A DNA stretch of 64,000 bases from Rhodocyclaceae bacterium (GTDB taxonomy: Bacteria > Pseudomonadota > Gammaproteobacteria > Burkholderiales > Rhodocyclaceae), in contig JALNXH010000013.1 of NCBI GenBank assembly GCA_023230455.1, positions 1 to 64,000 on the forward strand, in the 5' to 3' direction. Made by a program: the position numbers and the translations under genes. Below the pieces are notes generated by a model. That model was not told where the DNA came from. It saw nothing but the letters and a program-made list of their open reading frames with translations, and made no database searches. Positions 25,960 to 34,627 of this stretch are shown piece by piece. Position 1 is the stretch's first letter. The number at the start of each line of letters is the position of its first letter.

Positions 25960-27120
25960 TCACTTTTTCTTCGCTGTGTCGAAAATATCCCGGCCGATCA
26001 GGTGCTTCATGATCTCGATGGAACCACCGGCGATCTTCACGATGCGGGCATCGGCATAGGCCCGGGCGATTGGGTATTCCCACATATAGCCCCAACCGCC
26101 GAACAACTGTAGACACTCGTCCACCACCTTGCAGTGCAGGTTGGACATCCACATCTTGGCCATGGCGGCATCGATGGGGGTGAGTTTTCCATCCATGAAC
26201 TGCTCGATGCAGCGGTCGGTGAATACCCGGCCGATTACCGCTTCGGTCTTCAGCTCGGCGAGCTTGAACTGGGTGTTCTGGAAATCGGCGATGGTCTTGC
26301 CGAAAGCTTCGCGCTGGGCGGTGTACTCCACCGTGTAGTCGATGACGGTTTCTATGACCGCGGCGGAGCGAATGGCCTGGGTCAGCCGCTCCTGTGCCAA
26401 CTTGGCCATCATGATTGCGAAGCCTTGGCCTTCTTCGCCGAGCATGGCGCTGGCGGGAACGCGCAGATCCTCGAAGAACAGCTCCGAGGTGTCCTGGGCC
26501 TTCATGCCCAGCTTATCCAGGTTCTTGCCACGCTTGAAGCCGGGCAGGCTGGTATCGACGAGGAATAGGGTGATGCCCTTGGCACCGGCGGCGCTGTCGG
26601 TCTTGGTGGCGAGAATCAGCAGATCGCACAGTTGCCCGTTGGAGATGAAAACTTTTTGGCCGTTGATTACATAGTCGTTGCCGTCGCGCACTGCCCGGGT
26701 GCGAATCGCCTTCAGGTCGGAGCCGGCATGGGGCTCGGTCAGGCCGAGGGCGGCGATCGATTCGCCGCTGACCATCTTCGGCAGCCACTGTTGCTTCTGC
26801 GCTTCGGAGCCGAAGCTTTCGATATAGGTGGCGGCCATCTCCGAGTGGATGTAGAAGCCGGGGCCGGTGAAGCCGCCCTTGGCCATTTCCTCGACGACGA
26901 TGACCTGGAACAGGTAATCCAGTCCGAAACCGCCATATTGCTCAGGAATCGAGCAACAGAGCAAACCGGTCTCCCCGGCCTTGCGCCAGAGATCGCGCGG
27001 CACGATTCCATCCTCTTCCCACTGATAGTGATAGGGGCGGATCTCCTTGTCTATGAATTTCCGTACCGTGTCACGGAACTGTTCGTGGTCGGGGGTGAAG
27101 AATTTGCGTTCGTTAATCAC
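25960..27120 (-). CDS. Acyl-CoA dehydrogenase
   Basis: A 386-residue FAD enzyme with the standard signatures LTEPHAGSD (FAD/substrate contact) and QREAFGKTIADFQ. The usual C-terminal catalytic Glu (as in MCAD) is not at its place (AGGSIEIM), but a Glu at 244 in AQERL matches the position used by isovaleryl- and long-chain enzymes, so the substrate may be branched, long or bulky. Relatives also act in the phosphate-elimination step of the levulinate pathway (LvaC), a second possibility given the LvaA-like kinases. Sits between OYE and EthD genes. Confidence 0.9.
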   Translation of the reverse strand: MINERKFFTPDHEQFRDTVRKFIDKEIRPYHYQWEEDGIVPRDLWRKAGETGLLCCSIPEQYGGFGLDYLFQVIVVEEMAKGGFTGPGFYIHSEMAATYIESFGSEAQKQQWLPKMVSGESIAALGLTEPHAGSDLKAIRTRAVRDGNDYVINGQKVFISNGQLCDLLILATKTDSAAGAKGITLFLVDTSLPGFKRGKNLDKLGMKAQDTSELFFEDLRVPASAMLGEEGQGFAIMMAKLAQERLTQAIRSAAVIETVIDYTVEYTAQREAFGKTIADFQNTQFKLAELKTEAVIGRVFTDRCIEQFMDGKLTPIDAAMAKMWMSNLHCKVVDECLQLFGGWGYMWEYPIARAYADARIVKIAGGSIEIMKHLIGRDIFDTAKKK

Positions 27121-27170
27121 TTTTAAAATCCTTGTCGGCGGCGCGCAGTACGGCCGGGGCCATTAGGCAC

Positions 27171-27554
27171 TCAGGTTGGCGACGGTCCCGGAATCATGGG
27201 ATGTTCCTCCGCAAACCAGAGGGGCGAGTTCTTGACATCGATGAAACGCTGCTCGTCCTCAATCAACACCGCCCAGGCGGTTTGGGCCGCGGGGTCTTCG
27301 AGTGCATGCTGGACGGCTTCCAGCGATTCCCACCAGGCTTCCACCATTCCGTCATAGGGCTCGGGGCCGCCGCGGCTGGAACGCAGGGCGTCATCGAAGG
27401 GCGTGGCGAGCGTGTGCAGCTGGATGTACTTTGTCATGCCGAGAACCTTTTGCAGGCTCACGGCAAGTGGACCATGCTGGTTCAGCCAGTAGTCGAGAAA
27501 TTCCTCGCGGCTGAGATGGGGCAGGCGGCGCAAACAGAAGACGAACTTGACCAT
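27171..27554 (-). CDS. EthD-domain protein
   Basis: A 127-residue single EthD/dimeric alpha-beta-barrel protein (LSREEFLDYWLNQHGPL near residue 14, then VEAWWESLEA). It corresponds to one half of the tandem protein at 7023-7784. It is located 50 bases before the acyl-CoA dehydrogenase and 53 bases after the MenB/BadI-like gene in transcription order. Function unknown; EthD proteins usually support a partner catabolic enzyme. Confidence 0.85.
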   Translation of the reverse strand: MVKFVFCLRRLPHLSREEFLDYWLNQHGPLAVSLQKVLGMTKYIQLHTLATPFDDALRSSRGGPEPYDGMVEAWWESLEAVQHALEDPAAQTAWAVLIEDEQRFIDVKNSPLWFAEEHPMIPGPSPT

Positions 27555-27607
27555 GGTCGGTTTTGTTCAATGCAACGTTCTTCGACTCGCGCCGCCCGAC
27601 CGGCCGA

Positions 27608-28399
27608 TCAGTCCGCCTTGCGGAACTGGCGGAAGTTTGGCTTGCGCTTTTCCATGAAGGCGGTGGCACCCTCGGTCTGCTGTGCGTTGCCGGCCACCTG
27701 GATCATCGCCTGCTTTGCCATCTCGAACGACGGCATCAGCATCTCGAACCAGCAGTTCGCGCCCATCTTGCTCATTTCAAGATACAGCGGGCTGCGATCG
27801 AGCAGGGTTTCGCACCACTCCTGCACTTCTTCGTGCAGCTTTTCGTGTGGCACGACCTTGTTCACCATGCCGAGGGTCAGCGCTTCCTGGGCGGTGTATT
27901 GCTTGCACATGTAGATCACTTCGCGGGTTTTCTTTTCGCCCACGGTCAGCGCCAGCAGATTGGTGCCGCCGAAGAAGGGCGAACTGCCGATCTTCGGGCC
28001 GACCTGGCCGAAGGTGGCGTGCTCGGAGGCGATGGCGAGGTCGGCGCAAATCACGATCTCGTTGCCGCCGCCGATCGCGGCGCCGTTGACGGCGGCGATG
28101 ATCGGCTGGCGAATGCGCCGCATCAGGGTCAGGGCCTTGACCGCGGTGTCGAACAGCCGGCGGCCTTGTTCCGGCGAGAAATTCTTCAGGTCGGCGAGAT
28201 AACCACCGGCACAGAAGCCCTTGTCGCCGGCACCGGTGACCACGACGACGCCGAGGGTCGGGTCTTCGTGGCACATTTCCAGCGCTTGGCCATATTCGCC
28301 GATCATCTCGTGGTCGAAACTGTTGCGACGCTCAGGATGGTTGAAGGTGATCCAACCTACACTGCCGCGCTTTTCAAAAAGGATGTGCTTGAAGCTCAT
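27608..28399 (-). CDS. Crotonase-family MenB/BadI-like hydratase or ring hydrolase
   Basis: A 263-residue crotonase-fold protein. The oxyanion-hole segments are FCAGGYLADL (about 62-71) and AAIGGGNE (108-114). FGQVGPKIGS (130-139) is shared with BadI (2-ketocyclohexanecarboxyl-CoA hydrolase) and MenB, where ordinary enoyl-CoA hydratases have QPE. The Glu of the first hydratase position is kept (E114), the second is Gly134, and the GYG of MenB/BadI is GG. So it is not a plain hydratase; ring cleavage of a cyclic 2-oxoacyl-CoA, or a related C-C or hydration step, is plausible. Encoded with the CoA ligase and carboxylase operon. Confidence 0.85.
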   Translation of the reverse strand: MSFKHILFEKRGSVGWITFNHPERRNSFDHEMIGEYGQALEMCHEDPTLGVVVVTGAGDKGFCAGGYLADLKNFSPEQGRRLFDTAVKALTLMRRIRQPIIAAVNGAAIGGGNEIVICADLAIASEHATFGQVGPKIGSSPFFGGTNLLALTVGEKKTREVIYMCKQYTAQEALTLGMVNKVVPHEKLHEEVQEWCETLLDRSPLYLEMSKMGANCWFEMLMPSFEMAKQAMIQVAGNAQQTEGATAFMEKRKPNFRQFRKAD

Positions 28400-28441
28400 G
28401 GTTGTGTTTCCTCTTCTAGGTAAGTGGTATTGAAAGGAGGG

Positions 28442-29239
28442 CTATCGTGCGGTGTAGCCGCCGTCGACGACCAGTTCCGCACCGGTCATATAGCTGGCAT
28501 CGTCGGAGCAGAGAAAGAAAATGGCCGACGCCATTTCTTCCGGCTGCGCCATGCGTCGCATCGGGATGTTGACCTGGACCAGCTGCTGCCGTGCGGCATC
28601 CTTGGCATCGCCGGCAAGGTCCGTCATGAGATTGTCCATGAGGGGCGTTGCGACGAATCCCGGATGAAGCGAATTGACGCGGATGTTCAGCCCCTGCTCG
28701 GCGCATTGCAACGCCGCCGATTTGGTGAAGTTGCGTACCGCACCCTTGCTTGCGCAGTAGGCGGCGAAGGCGGGATCGGCCACCATGCCCATGATCGACG
28801 ACAGATTGACGATGGCGCCGCCGTGGCCTCGCATCAGCTCGATGCCCTTGCGCGTTCCGAGGAAGACGCTGTCCACGTTGACCGCCATGGTTTTCTGCCA
28901 ATTTGCGAGGGTCGCGTCGGCCGCTGAGCCGAGCGTGTAGGCGCCGGCATTGTTGATGACGAAATCGACGCGACCGAAGCGGGCGAGGGCCGCCTTGGCG
29001 ACATCGTTCCATGCCGCTTCGCTACTGGCATCGTGGGTTGCCGCTGCCGCTGGATAGCCCTCGCGGGCGAGAGCCGCTGCCGCGGCTTCGACTTCGGCGC
29101 CGTTGATGTCGGTCATGAACACGCTGGCGCCTTCACGCACGAAGCGTGTTGCAGCCGCGAGACCGATGCCGCGAGCGGCACCGGTGATCAAGGCAACCTT
29201 GCCCTTGAGTCGTTGGGACGAAAGCGCCGTCGTGGTCAC
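28442..29239 (-). CDS. Short-chain dehydrogenase/reductase
   Basis: A 265-residue classical SDR with TGAARGIG, NNAG, catalytic YCASK and the C-terminal MTGAELVVDGG. Start: a GTG at 29239 with AAGGA 7 bases upstream is preferred; a TTG seven codons earlier has no ribosome site. It begins 22 bases after the MaoC-type stop. By family it could oxidise a ring hydroxyl or hydroxyacyl-CoA. Asp in MTDING after beta-2 suggests NAD preference. Confidence 0.85.
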   Translation of the reverse strand: MTTTALSSQRLKGKVALITGAARGIGLAAATRFVREGASVFMTDINGAEVEAAAAALAREGYPAAAATHDASSEAAWNDVAKAALARFGRVDFVINNAGAYTLGSAADATLANWQKTMAVNVDSVFLGTRKGIELMRGHGGAIVNLSSIMGMVADPAFAAYCASKGAVRNFTKSAALQCAEQGLNIRVNSLHPGFVATPLMDNLMTDLAGDAKDAARQQLVQVNIPMRRMAQPEEMASAIFFLCSDDASYMTGAELVVDGGYTAR

Positions 29240-29261
29240 ATCGATTCCTTGTGTCTGCAAT

Positions 29262-30119
29262 TCAGCGGCTGAGCACGGCGCGGCCGTTGTCGATCACCTT
29301 GACGTTGCGCTCGACGGCCGTGCTGCGGAAAGAGACGATGTTGCCGTCGATCCAGATTTCGGTGCGCACCGTTTCGCCCGGATAGACGGGCGAGCTGAAG
29401 CGCACGTCGAAGGCGCTGAGCTGTTCTGCCTTGTACTGGCAGGCGTGCTTGATGATCTCGAAGATCACCATGCCGAAGGTGCCGAGGCCGTGGAAGATCG
29501 GCTTGGGGAAGCCGGCCTTGATGGCCAGGTCGGGGTCGGCATGGATCGGATTGTCGTCGCCGGAGAGACGGTAGATCAGGGCGGCGCGCGGGTCGATGGT
29601 GGATTCGCCGGTCAGGTCCGGCGCGCGCTCGGGCATCGCATGCGGCTTGGGTACCTCCATCGCCGGTCCGCCGAAGCCGCCGTTGCCGCGCAGCACCAGG
29701 GTGTGGGTCATGACGGCGATAGAGTCGCCGGTGGCCTTGTCGAACAGTTCGCGGTCGATATAGAGCAGGGCGCCCTTGCCTTCGCCCTTGTCGATGATCT
29801 TGGTGACCTTGTTCTGGCCGATCACGGTGGCGGCGGGCGGGATGGGGCGGCGTACCGTCAGGCTTTGTTCGCCATGCAGCAGCTTGACGAAGTCGATGCC
29901 GAGTTCGGGCTCCCGGTACCAGACGCCAGGCCGGCAGAGTACCACCGGCATGGTCGGCAGGGCTTGCAGGTCTTTCTCGAAGGTGAATTTGAGCTCGTCC
30001 CTGTTCAGCGGATCGTGGCTGAGGCCGAGGCCCAGGGCATAGAGCATGGTGTCGCGGATGGTGTAGCTCTGCTCGATCGGCTCGAATTTGTAGTTCAGGA
30101 CTTTGTCGTAGTTCAGCAT
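29262..30119 (-). CDS. MaoC-family double hot-dog enoyl-CoA hydratase
   Basis: A 285-residue protein with two hot-dog domains. The hydratase-2 motif is in the second: YRLSGDDNPIHADPDLAI (about 183-200) with Asp188, Asn190 and His193 forming the R-specific hydratase site; the first domain is degenerate, as in MFE-2 hydratase 2. The ATG at 30119 is used because the aligned domain begins there. It would hydrate a trans-2-enoyl-CoA to the (R)-3-hydroxyacyl-CoA, which the SDR encoded just upstream (30158) can oxidise. Confidence 0.88.
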   Translation of the reverse strand: MLNYDKVLNYKFEPIEQSYTIRDTMLYALGLGLSHDPLNRDELKFTFEKDLQALPTMPVVLCRPGVWYREPELGIDFVKLLHGEQSLTVRRPIPPAATVIGQNKVTKIIDKGEGKGALLYIDRELFDKATGDSIAVMTHTLVLRGNGGFGGPAMEVPKPHAMPERAPDLTGESTIDPRAALIYRLSGDDNPIHADPDLAIKAGFPKPIFHGLGTFGMVIFEIIKHACQYKAEQLSAFDVRFSSPVYPGETVRTEIWIDGNIVSFRSTAVERNVKVIDNGRAVLSR

Positions 30120-30157
30120 GATGAATTTCGCTTCAAGTGATGACAGGGACTCGCAGT

Positions 30158-31063
30158 TTACTTGGCCTCTTCGGGGCGGTCGTGGGTCTGGTTCGGCCGT
30201 GCCGCGGCGACGATGCGGTGCACCTCGGCGTCGAGCAGGGTCGGATCTTCCTGCGCTTCCATCGCCGGGCCGTGGGTGTAGCCTTCCAGCACCGAGTAGC
30301 GGATGCCCCAGGCTTCGAAGATGCGGCCGTTGATGTCCTTGGATTGCGGGCTCGCCAGATAGGTGGCGAGGGCGGCGATCCAAGTCGGGCTGCGCCGGCG
30401 CAGGACTTCCTCGCTATACACCATGCCTTCGGTGAGGCGCGTGTTGGCGCGCGGCGCGATCACATTCACCGTCACGCCGTAGCCGGCACCGGCCATTTCG
30501 TTGGCCAGCACCAGGGAGAAGGAAGCGATGCCGGCCTTGGCCGACGCGTAGTTGGTTTGCCCGACCAGGCTGCCGAACAGACCGGAGTGGGAGGTGGTGT
30601 TGATGATTCGCGCGTCGTTCTTGTTGCCGGCCTTTTTGTTGGCGCGCCAGTGCGTGACGGCGTGGAAGGCGGGGGCGGCGGTGCCTTTCAGGTGCACGCG
30701 CACGACATCGTCCCAGTCGGCTTCGGTCATGTTGGCGAACATCTTGTCGCGCAGGATGCCGGCGTTGTTGATCAGCACATCGAGGCGGCCGTAGGTGTCG
30801 AGCGCCTGCTGCACCATTTCCTGCGCCGATTTCCAGTTCGAGACATCGCCGCCGTTGATCACCGCTTCGCCGCCGGCGGCGCGGATTTCCTCGACCACCT
30901 GCTGCGCCGGAGTGAGGTCGGCACCGTGACCGGCAGCATCGCCGCCGAGGTCGTTTACCACGACCTTGGCACCGTGCCTGGCCAGCATCAGCGAGTAATC
31001 ACGGCCCAGACCGCGGGCGCCTCCGGTCACAATGGCCACGCGGCCTTCACATAGTTTGCTCAA
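30158..31063 (-). CDS. MFE-2-type 3-hydroxyacyl-CoA dehydrogenase (SDR)
   Basis: A 301-residue SDR with the longer insertion characteristic of the dehydrogenase half of peroxisomal multifunctional enzyme 2: TGGARGLGRDYSLMLA, VVNDLGGD (Asp for NAD), NNAGILRD, and catalytic YASAK. The C-terminus lacks the usual VDGG end and has an extra tail. Pairs functionally with the MaoC-type hydratase 38 bases downstream to convert enoyl-CoA through (R)-hydroxyacyl-CoA to 3-ketoacyl-CoA. Confidence 0.88.
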   Translation of the reverse strand: MSKLCEGRVAIVTGGARGLGRDYSLMLARHGAKVVVNDLGGDAAGHGADLTPAQQVVEEIRAAGGEAVINGGDVSNWKSAQEMVQQALDTYGRLDVLINNAGILRDKMFANMTEADWDDVVRVHLKGTAAPAFHAVTHWRANKKAGNKNDARIINTTSHSGLFGSLVGQTNYASAKAGIASFSLVLANEMAGAGYGVTVNVIAPRANTRLTEGMVYSEEVLRRRSPTWIAALATYLASPQSKDINGRIFEAWGIRYSVLEGYTHGPAMEAQEDPTLLDAEVHRIVAAARPNQTHDRPEEAK

Positions 31064-31156
31064 TTTAATCTCCTGACTGACTAAATCCGGTGGTGGCGGT
31101 TTTTCCGCTGCACCTCCAATGACGGCTTAAGGCGGCATAAAGGCCCGCCCCCTCCC

Positions 31157-31180
31157 CGCCTCCCCCTCGCGGAGGAGGCG
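31157..31180. repeat. GC-rich inverted repeat inside the operon
   Basis: CGCCTCC (31157-31163) pairs with GGAGGCG (31174-31180) within a C-rich stretch in the 165-base gap between the ligase and the hydroxyacyl-CoA dehydrogenase genes. It looks like a dispersed palindromic intergenic element or an mRNA stability hairpin. There is no T run, so it is not a clear terminator. Confidence 0.4.
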
Positions 31181-31228
31181 ACTGATTTGCTCGCTGCGCT
31201 CGGTTGTTGAGGGAGCGCGTGCTTGCGG

Positions 31229-32920
31229 TTACGCTTTTTTCTTTGCTGCTTTTTCCAGTTCTTCTTTGAGTTTGACGCCGGCCTTGACGCGGTCCCACGT
31301 GGCGGCGTTGATGCCGGCTTCGCGCAGGACGTTCTTGCGGATTTTTTCCGACGGCGTTTTCGGGAATTCGGCGACGAATTCGATATAGCGCGGCACGGCG
31401 AAGCCGGGGATGCGTCCGTCGCACCACTCGATGATCTGTTGCGGTGTGACTGTCTGTTCCGGCTTGAGGATGATGCATGCCTTCACCTCGTCCTCGCCGC
31501 CTTCCTCGGCAGGCACGGCGACCACGGCCACTTCGGCGACTGCCGGATGCTCGCGGATCGGCGCTTCCACTTCGTAGGACGAGATGTTCTCACCGCGGCG
31601 GCGCAGGGCGTCCTTCAGCCGGTCGACGAAATAGAACCAGCCTTCCTTATCCTGGCGGACGCCGTCGCCGGTGTGGAACCAGAGGTTGCGCCAGGCTTCC
31701 ACGGTCTTTTCCGGCATGCTGATGTAGCCGCTGTTGATGGTCCACGGTGTCTTGTGGCGTAGCATCAATTCGCCGACTTCGCCGACCGGGACTTCCTCGT
31801 CGGTTTCCTGATTCACCAGGCGTACGTCGAAGAACTGGCTCAGCAGCAAGCCGGCGGCACCCTGCGGGCGCGATTCGGCCTGGGCCAACGGGGTCATGAT
31901 CGGGCAGCAAATTTCGGTTTGGCCGAAGCCTTCGACGAATTTGTGTACGTTGAAGCGGGCCTTGAATTCGTCGAGGATGCCGTAAGGCGTCGGCGCCGAA
32001 AGGATGCGCCGCAGCTTGTGGGTACCGTCGCGCGGGGTGGCCGGTTGGGCGAAGACAAAGGGCAGCACCACACCGAGGGAATTGGTGACGGTGGCGCCGC
32101 TGCTGTGCAGACGATCGACCCACTGGGTGGCGCTGAAACGTTCGTAGAGCACGCAGCGCATGCCGGCGATCATGCTCGGGTAGAGCGTGAGTAATTGTGC
32201 ATTGGCATGGAACAGCGGGAACCCGGTCATGTAGGTGTCTTCGCCGGTCAGCTCCAGTGCGCGCACATTGATTTCGGCAAACAGGTAGAGCTGGCCGTGG
32301 GGCATCATCACGCCCTTGGAGAGGCCCGTGGTGCCGGAGGTAAACATGATGGCGCCGGTATCCTGCGGACCGACGGCGATATCGAGATTCGATGCGTCGC
32401 TGTCGAACAGGGCGGAATACGCCACGATTTCGCAGTTGCCGATCGGCGGGATCGGCGACGGCAGGCGCCCATCCCGCGACCAGACGACGATGCGCTTGAT
32501 TCCCGGCATCTGGCCGATGCTGTCGCGGACCGGGCCGAGAAGTTCCAGGTCGGCGATGATCGTTTCGGCCTTGCAAATATTGACCTGATGCTCGAGGAAT
32601 TTCCCCTTGTAGGAAATGTTGATCGGGGCTTCGATCGCTCCCAGCTTGTTCAGTGCGAACCACGTGAACAGGTAGTCGAGGCTGTTCGGCATGAACAGCA
32701 CGGCACAGTCGCCGTGGCCGATGCCGAGCTTCTGTAGGCCACGTGCCAGTTGGTTGGCGCGCGCATTGGTCTCGGCAAAGGTGTATTCCGCACCGTCATC
32801 TTCCCATTTGATAAAGGGACGGTTGCCGATGGTGGCCGCGTGATGCTGGAGGACATGAGGTAATGCCCACTTGGTGGTCGGAAAAGTGGGGGTGAATTCC
32901 GGGAAAGTCAGTGCATTCAT
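31229..32920 (-). CDS. AMP-dependent acyl-CoA synthetase
   Basis: A 563-residue ANL-superfamily ligase: P-loop FTSGTTGLSKG near residue 202, an EGFGQTE adenine motif, the hinge DRLKDALRRRGENIS near 448, and a catalytic Lys in PSEKIRKN at the C-terminus. It forms an acyl-adenylate then a CoA thioester. It lies in the same strand as, and shortly after, the five carboxylase genes, as the benzoylacetate-CoA ligase gene does near acetophenone carboxylase in Aromatoleum; by analogy its substrate would be the beta-keto acid made by the carboxylase. Similar in layout to CaiC-like ligases, so the acid is not certain. Confidence 0.88.
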   Translation of the reverse strand: MNALTFPEFTPTFPTTKWALPHVLQHHAATIGNRPFIKWEDDGAEYTFAETNARANQLARGLQKLGIGHGDCAVLFMPNSLDYLFTWFALNKLGAIEAPINISYKGKFLEHQVNICKAETIIADLELLGPVRDSIGQMPGIKRIVVWSRDGRLPSPIPPIGNCEIVAYSALFDSDASNLDIAVGPQDTGAIMFTSGTTGLSKGVMMPHGQLYLFAEINVRALELTGEDTYMTGFPLFHANAQLLTLYPSMIAGMRCVLYERFSATQWVDRLHSSGATVTNSLGVVLPFVFAQPATPRDGTHKLRRILSAPTPYGILDEFKARFNVHKFVEGFGQTEICCPIMTPLAQAESRPQGAAGLLLSQFFDVRLVNQETDEEVPVGEVGELMLRHKTPWTINSGYISMPEKTVEAWRNLWFHTGDGVRQDKEGWFYFVDRLKDALRRRGENISSYEVEAPIREHPAVAEVAVVAVPAEEGGEDEVKACIILKPEQTVTPQQIIEWCDGRIPGFAVPRYIEFVAEFPKTPSEKIRKNVLREAGINAATWDRVKAGVKLKEELEKAAKKKA

Positions 32921-32947
32921 GAAAATAAGCCGAATTGATTTGATGCG

Positions 32948-33745
32948 TTATGCGGCCACGACACCGCCATCCACCGACAGTTCTATGCCGGTGACCCACT
33001 GCGCCGCGTTTGAAGCAAGGTAATACACGCCGTTGGCAACGTCCTGGGGCCGGCCCAGGCCGAGCAGATGCGCTGCAGCGAATGCAGTTTCGGCACTTGC
33101 TACGTCGGACATCAGGCCCAGATCGACGTAATCCTGTAGCGTTTTTGCGCCCATCTCGGTCTTGACCATTCCGGGGTGGACGGAATTGACGCGAATGCCG
33201 TAGTTGAGCCGGCCGCATTCAACCGCGGCGGCCTTGGTCAGCAGCCGCACTGCGCCCTTGGAGGTGCTGTAGGCGCCCAGACCCATGATGCCCTTGAGTC
33301 CGGCACCGGAAGAAATGTTGACAATGGAACCGCCGCGTCCCGAAGCGCCGCCGGGCTTCATGGCGCGGATGGCATGCTTGACGCCGAGGAACACGCCGCC
33401 AACGTTGATTTCCATCGTGCGCTTGAAGTCTTCCAGCGTGCAGTCGGAGAGGAAAGCCGCGGTTTCGATACCCGCGTTGTTGACCACCACGTCGATGCTG
33501 CCAAAGCGCTTGATGGCTGCCGCGATGGCGGCTTCCCAGTCGGCTTCCTGCGTGACGTCGAGATGAACGAACATTGCATTGTCGGCGCCGAGCTTTGCGG
33601 CAGTTTCCTTGCCGACAGTGTCGAGCACGTCGGCAATGACGATCTTGGCTCCACCTGCCGCCAGGGTTTCGGCTGTTGCCGCGCCAAGCCCGCGCGCGCT
33701 GCCGCTGATGAGGGCAACCTTGCCGTCAAGTCTGAATTCGTTCAT
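32948..33745 (-). CDS. Short-chain dehydrogenase, tandem copy 2
   Basis: A 265-residue classical SDR (SGSARGLG, IADV after beta-2, NNAG, catalytic YSTSK, VTGIELSVDGG). It is very similar, roughly three quarters identical by eye, to the next gene (33763-34557), so the pair arose by tandem duplication. The ATG at 33745 has AGGAGA upstream. Resembles 3-alpha/20-beta-hydroxysteroid- or levodione-reductase-like SDRs that act on cyclic alcohols and ketones. It follows copy 1 by 17 bases and precedes the ligase gene by 27. Confidence 0.88.
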   Translation of the reverse strand: MNEFRLDGKVALISGSARGLGAATAETLAAGGAKIVIADVLDTVGKETAAKLGADNAMFVHLDVTQEADWEAAIAAAIKRFGSIDVVVNNAGIETAAFLSDCTLEDFKRTMEINVGGVFLGVKHAIRAMKPGGASGRGGSIVNISSGAGLKGIMGLGAYSTSKGAVRLLTKAAAVECGRLNYGIRVNSVHPGMVKTEMGAKTLQDYVDLGLMSDVASAETAFAAAHLLGLGRPQDVANGVYYLASNAAQWVTGIELSVDGGVVAA

Positions 33746-33762
33746 CTCGGGTTCTCCTGGTG

Positions 33763-34557
33763 TCAGGCAGCGATGTAGCCGCCGTCGACCGACAGTTCGA
33801 TGCCGGTGATCCACTGGGCGGCGTTGGAGGCGAGGAAATAGACGCCGTTGGCAATGTCCTGCGGCCGGCCGAGACCGATCAGGTGGGCGTTGATGAAGGC
33901 GGCTTCGGCTTCTTCCTCGGTAGGAATCAGGCCCAGTCTGACGTAGTCGTTCAGCGTCTTGACGCCCATTTCGGTCTTGATCAGGCCGGGGTGAATGGAA
34001 TTGACGCGGATGCCGTAGTTCAGCCGGCCGCACTCGACGGCGGCCGCCTTGGTCAGCAGGCGCACGCCACCTTTGGAGGCGCAGTAGGCGCCCAGGCCAA
34101 GCGCGCCCTTGAGCCCCGCGGCGGAAGAGATGTTGACGATCGAGCCGCCGCGGCCGGAAATGCCACCGGGCTTCATCGCGCGGATGGCGTGCTTGACGCC
34201 GAGGAACACGCCGCTGACGTTGACGTTGAACGTCTTGTTGAATTCTTCCAGCGTGCAATTTTCGAGCAGCGAAGTGGTTTCGATGGCAGCGTTGTTGACC
34301 ACCACATCGATGCCGCCGAAATGCTTGACAGCGGTTTCGATGGCGGCTTCCCAGTCGGATTCCTTGGTCACGTCGAGGTGGACGAAGAGTCCATTGGCGC
34401 CGAGCTTGGCCGCCGTTTCCTTGCCTTCCTTGTCGAGAATATCGGCGATGACGATCTTTGCGCCGCCGGCGGCGAGGGTTTCCGCCATCGCGGCACCGAG
34501 GCCACGGGCGCTGCCGCTGATCAGGGCTACCTTGCCATCGAGTCTGAATTCGTTCAT
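33763..34557 (-). CDS. Short-chain dehydrogenase, tandem copy 1
   Basis: A 264-residue classical SDR with the same motifs as its downstream twin but YCASK at the active site and NNAAIET instead of NNAGIET. An AGGAGG ribosome site precedes the ATG. Differences concentrate around residues 100-120 and 190-215, the substrate-lid region, which suggests the two copies accept different stereoisomers or substrates. Both probably interconvert a cyclic alcohol and ketone; inference from family. Confidence 0.88.
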   Translation of the reverse strand: MNEFRLDGKVALISGSARGLGAAMAETLAAGGAKIVIADILDKEGKETAAKLGANGLFVHLDVTKESDWEAAIETAVKHFGGIDVVVNNAAIETTSLLENCTLEEFNKTFNVNVSGVFLGVKHAIRAMKPGGISGRGGSIVNISSAAGLKGALGLGAYCASKGGVRLLTKAAAVECGRLNYGIRVNSIHPGLIKTEMGVKTLNDYVRLGLIPTEEEAEAAFINAHLIGLGRPQDIANGVYFLASNAAQWITGIELSVDGGYIAA

Positions 34558-34627
34558 TTCCTACCTCCTAGAGTTTGAGTTATGAATCGGTGATATTTCT
34601 GCGCAATGCCCCTGCGTCGGGCTTCGC

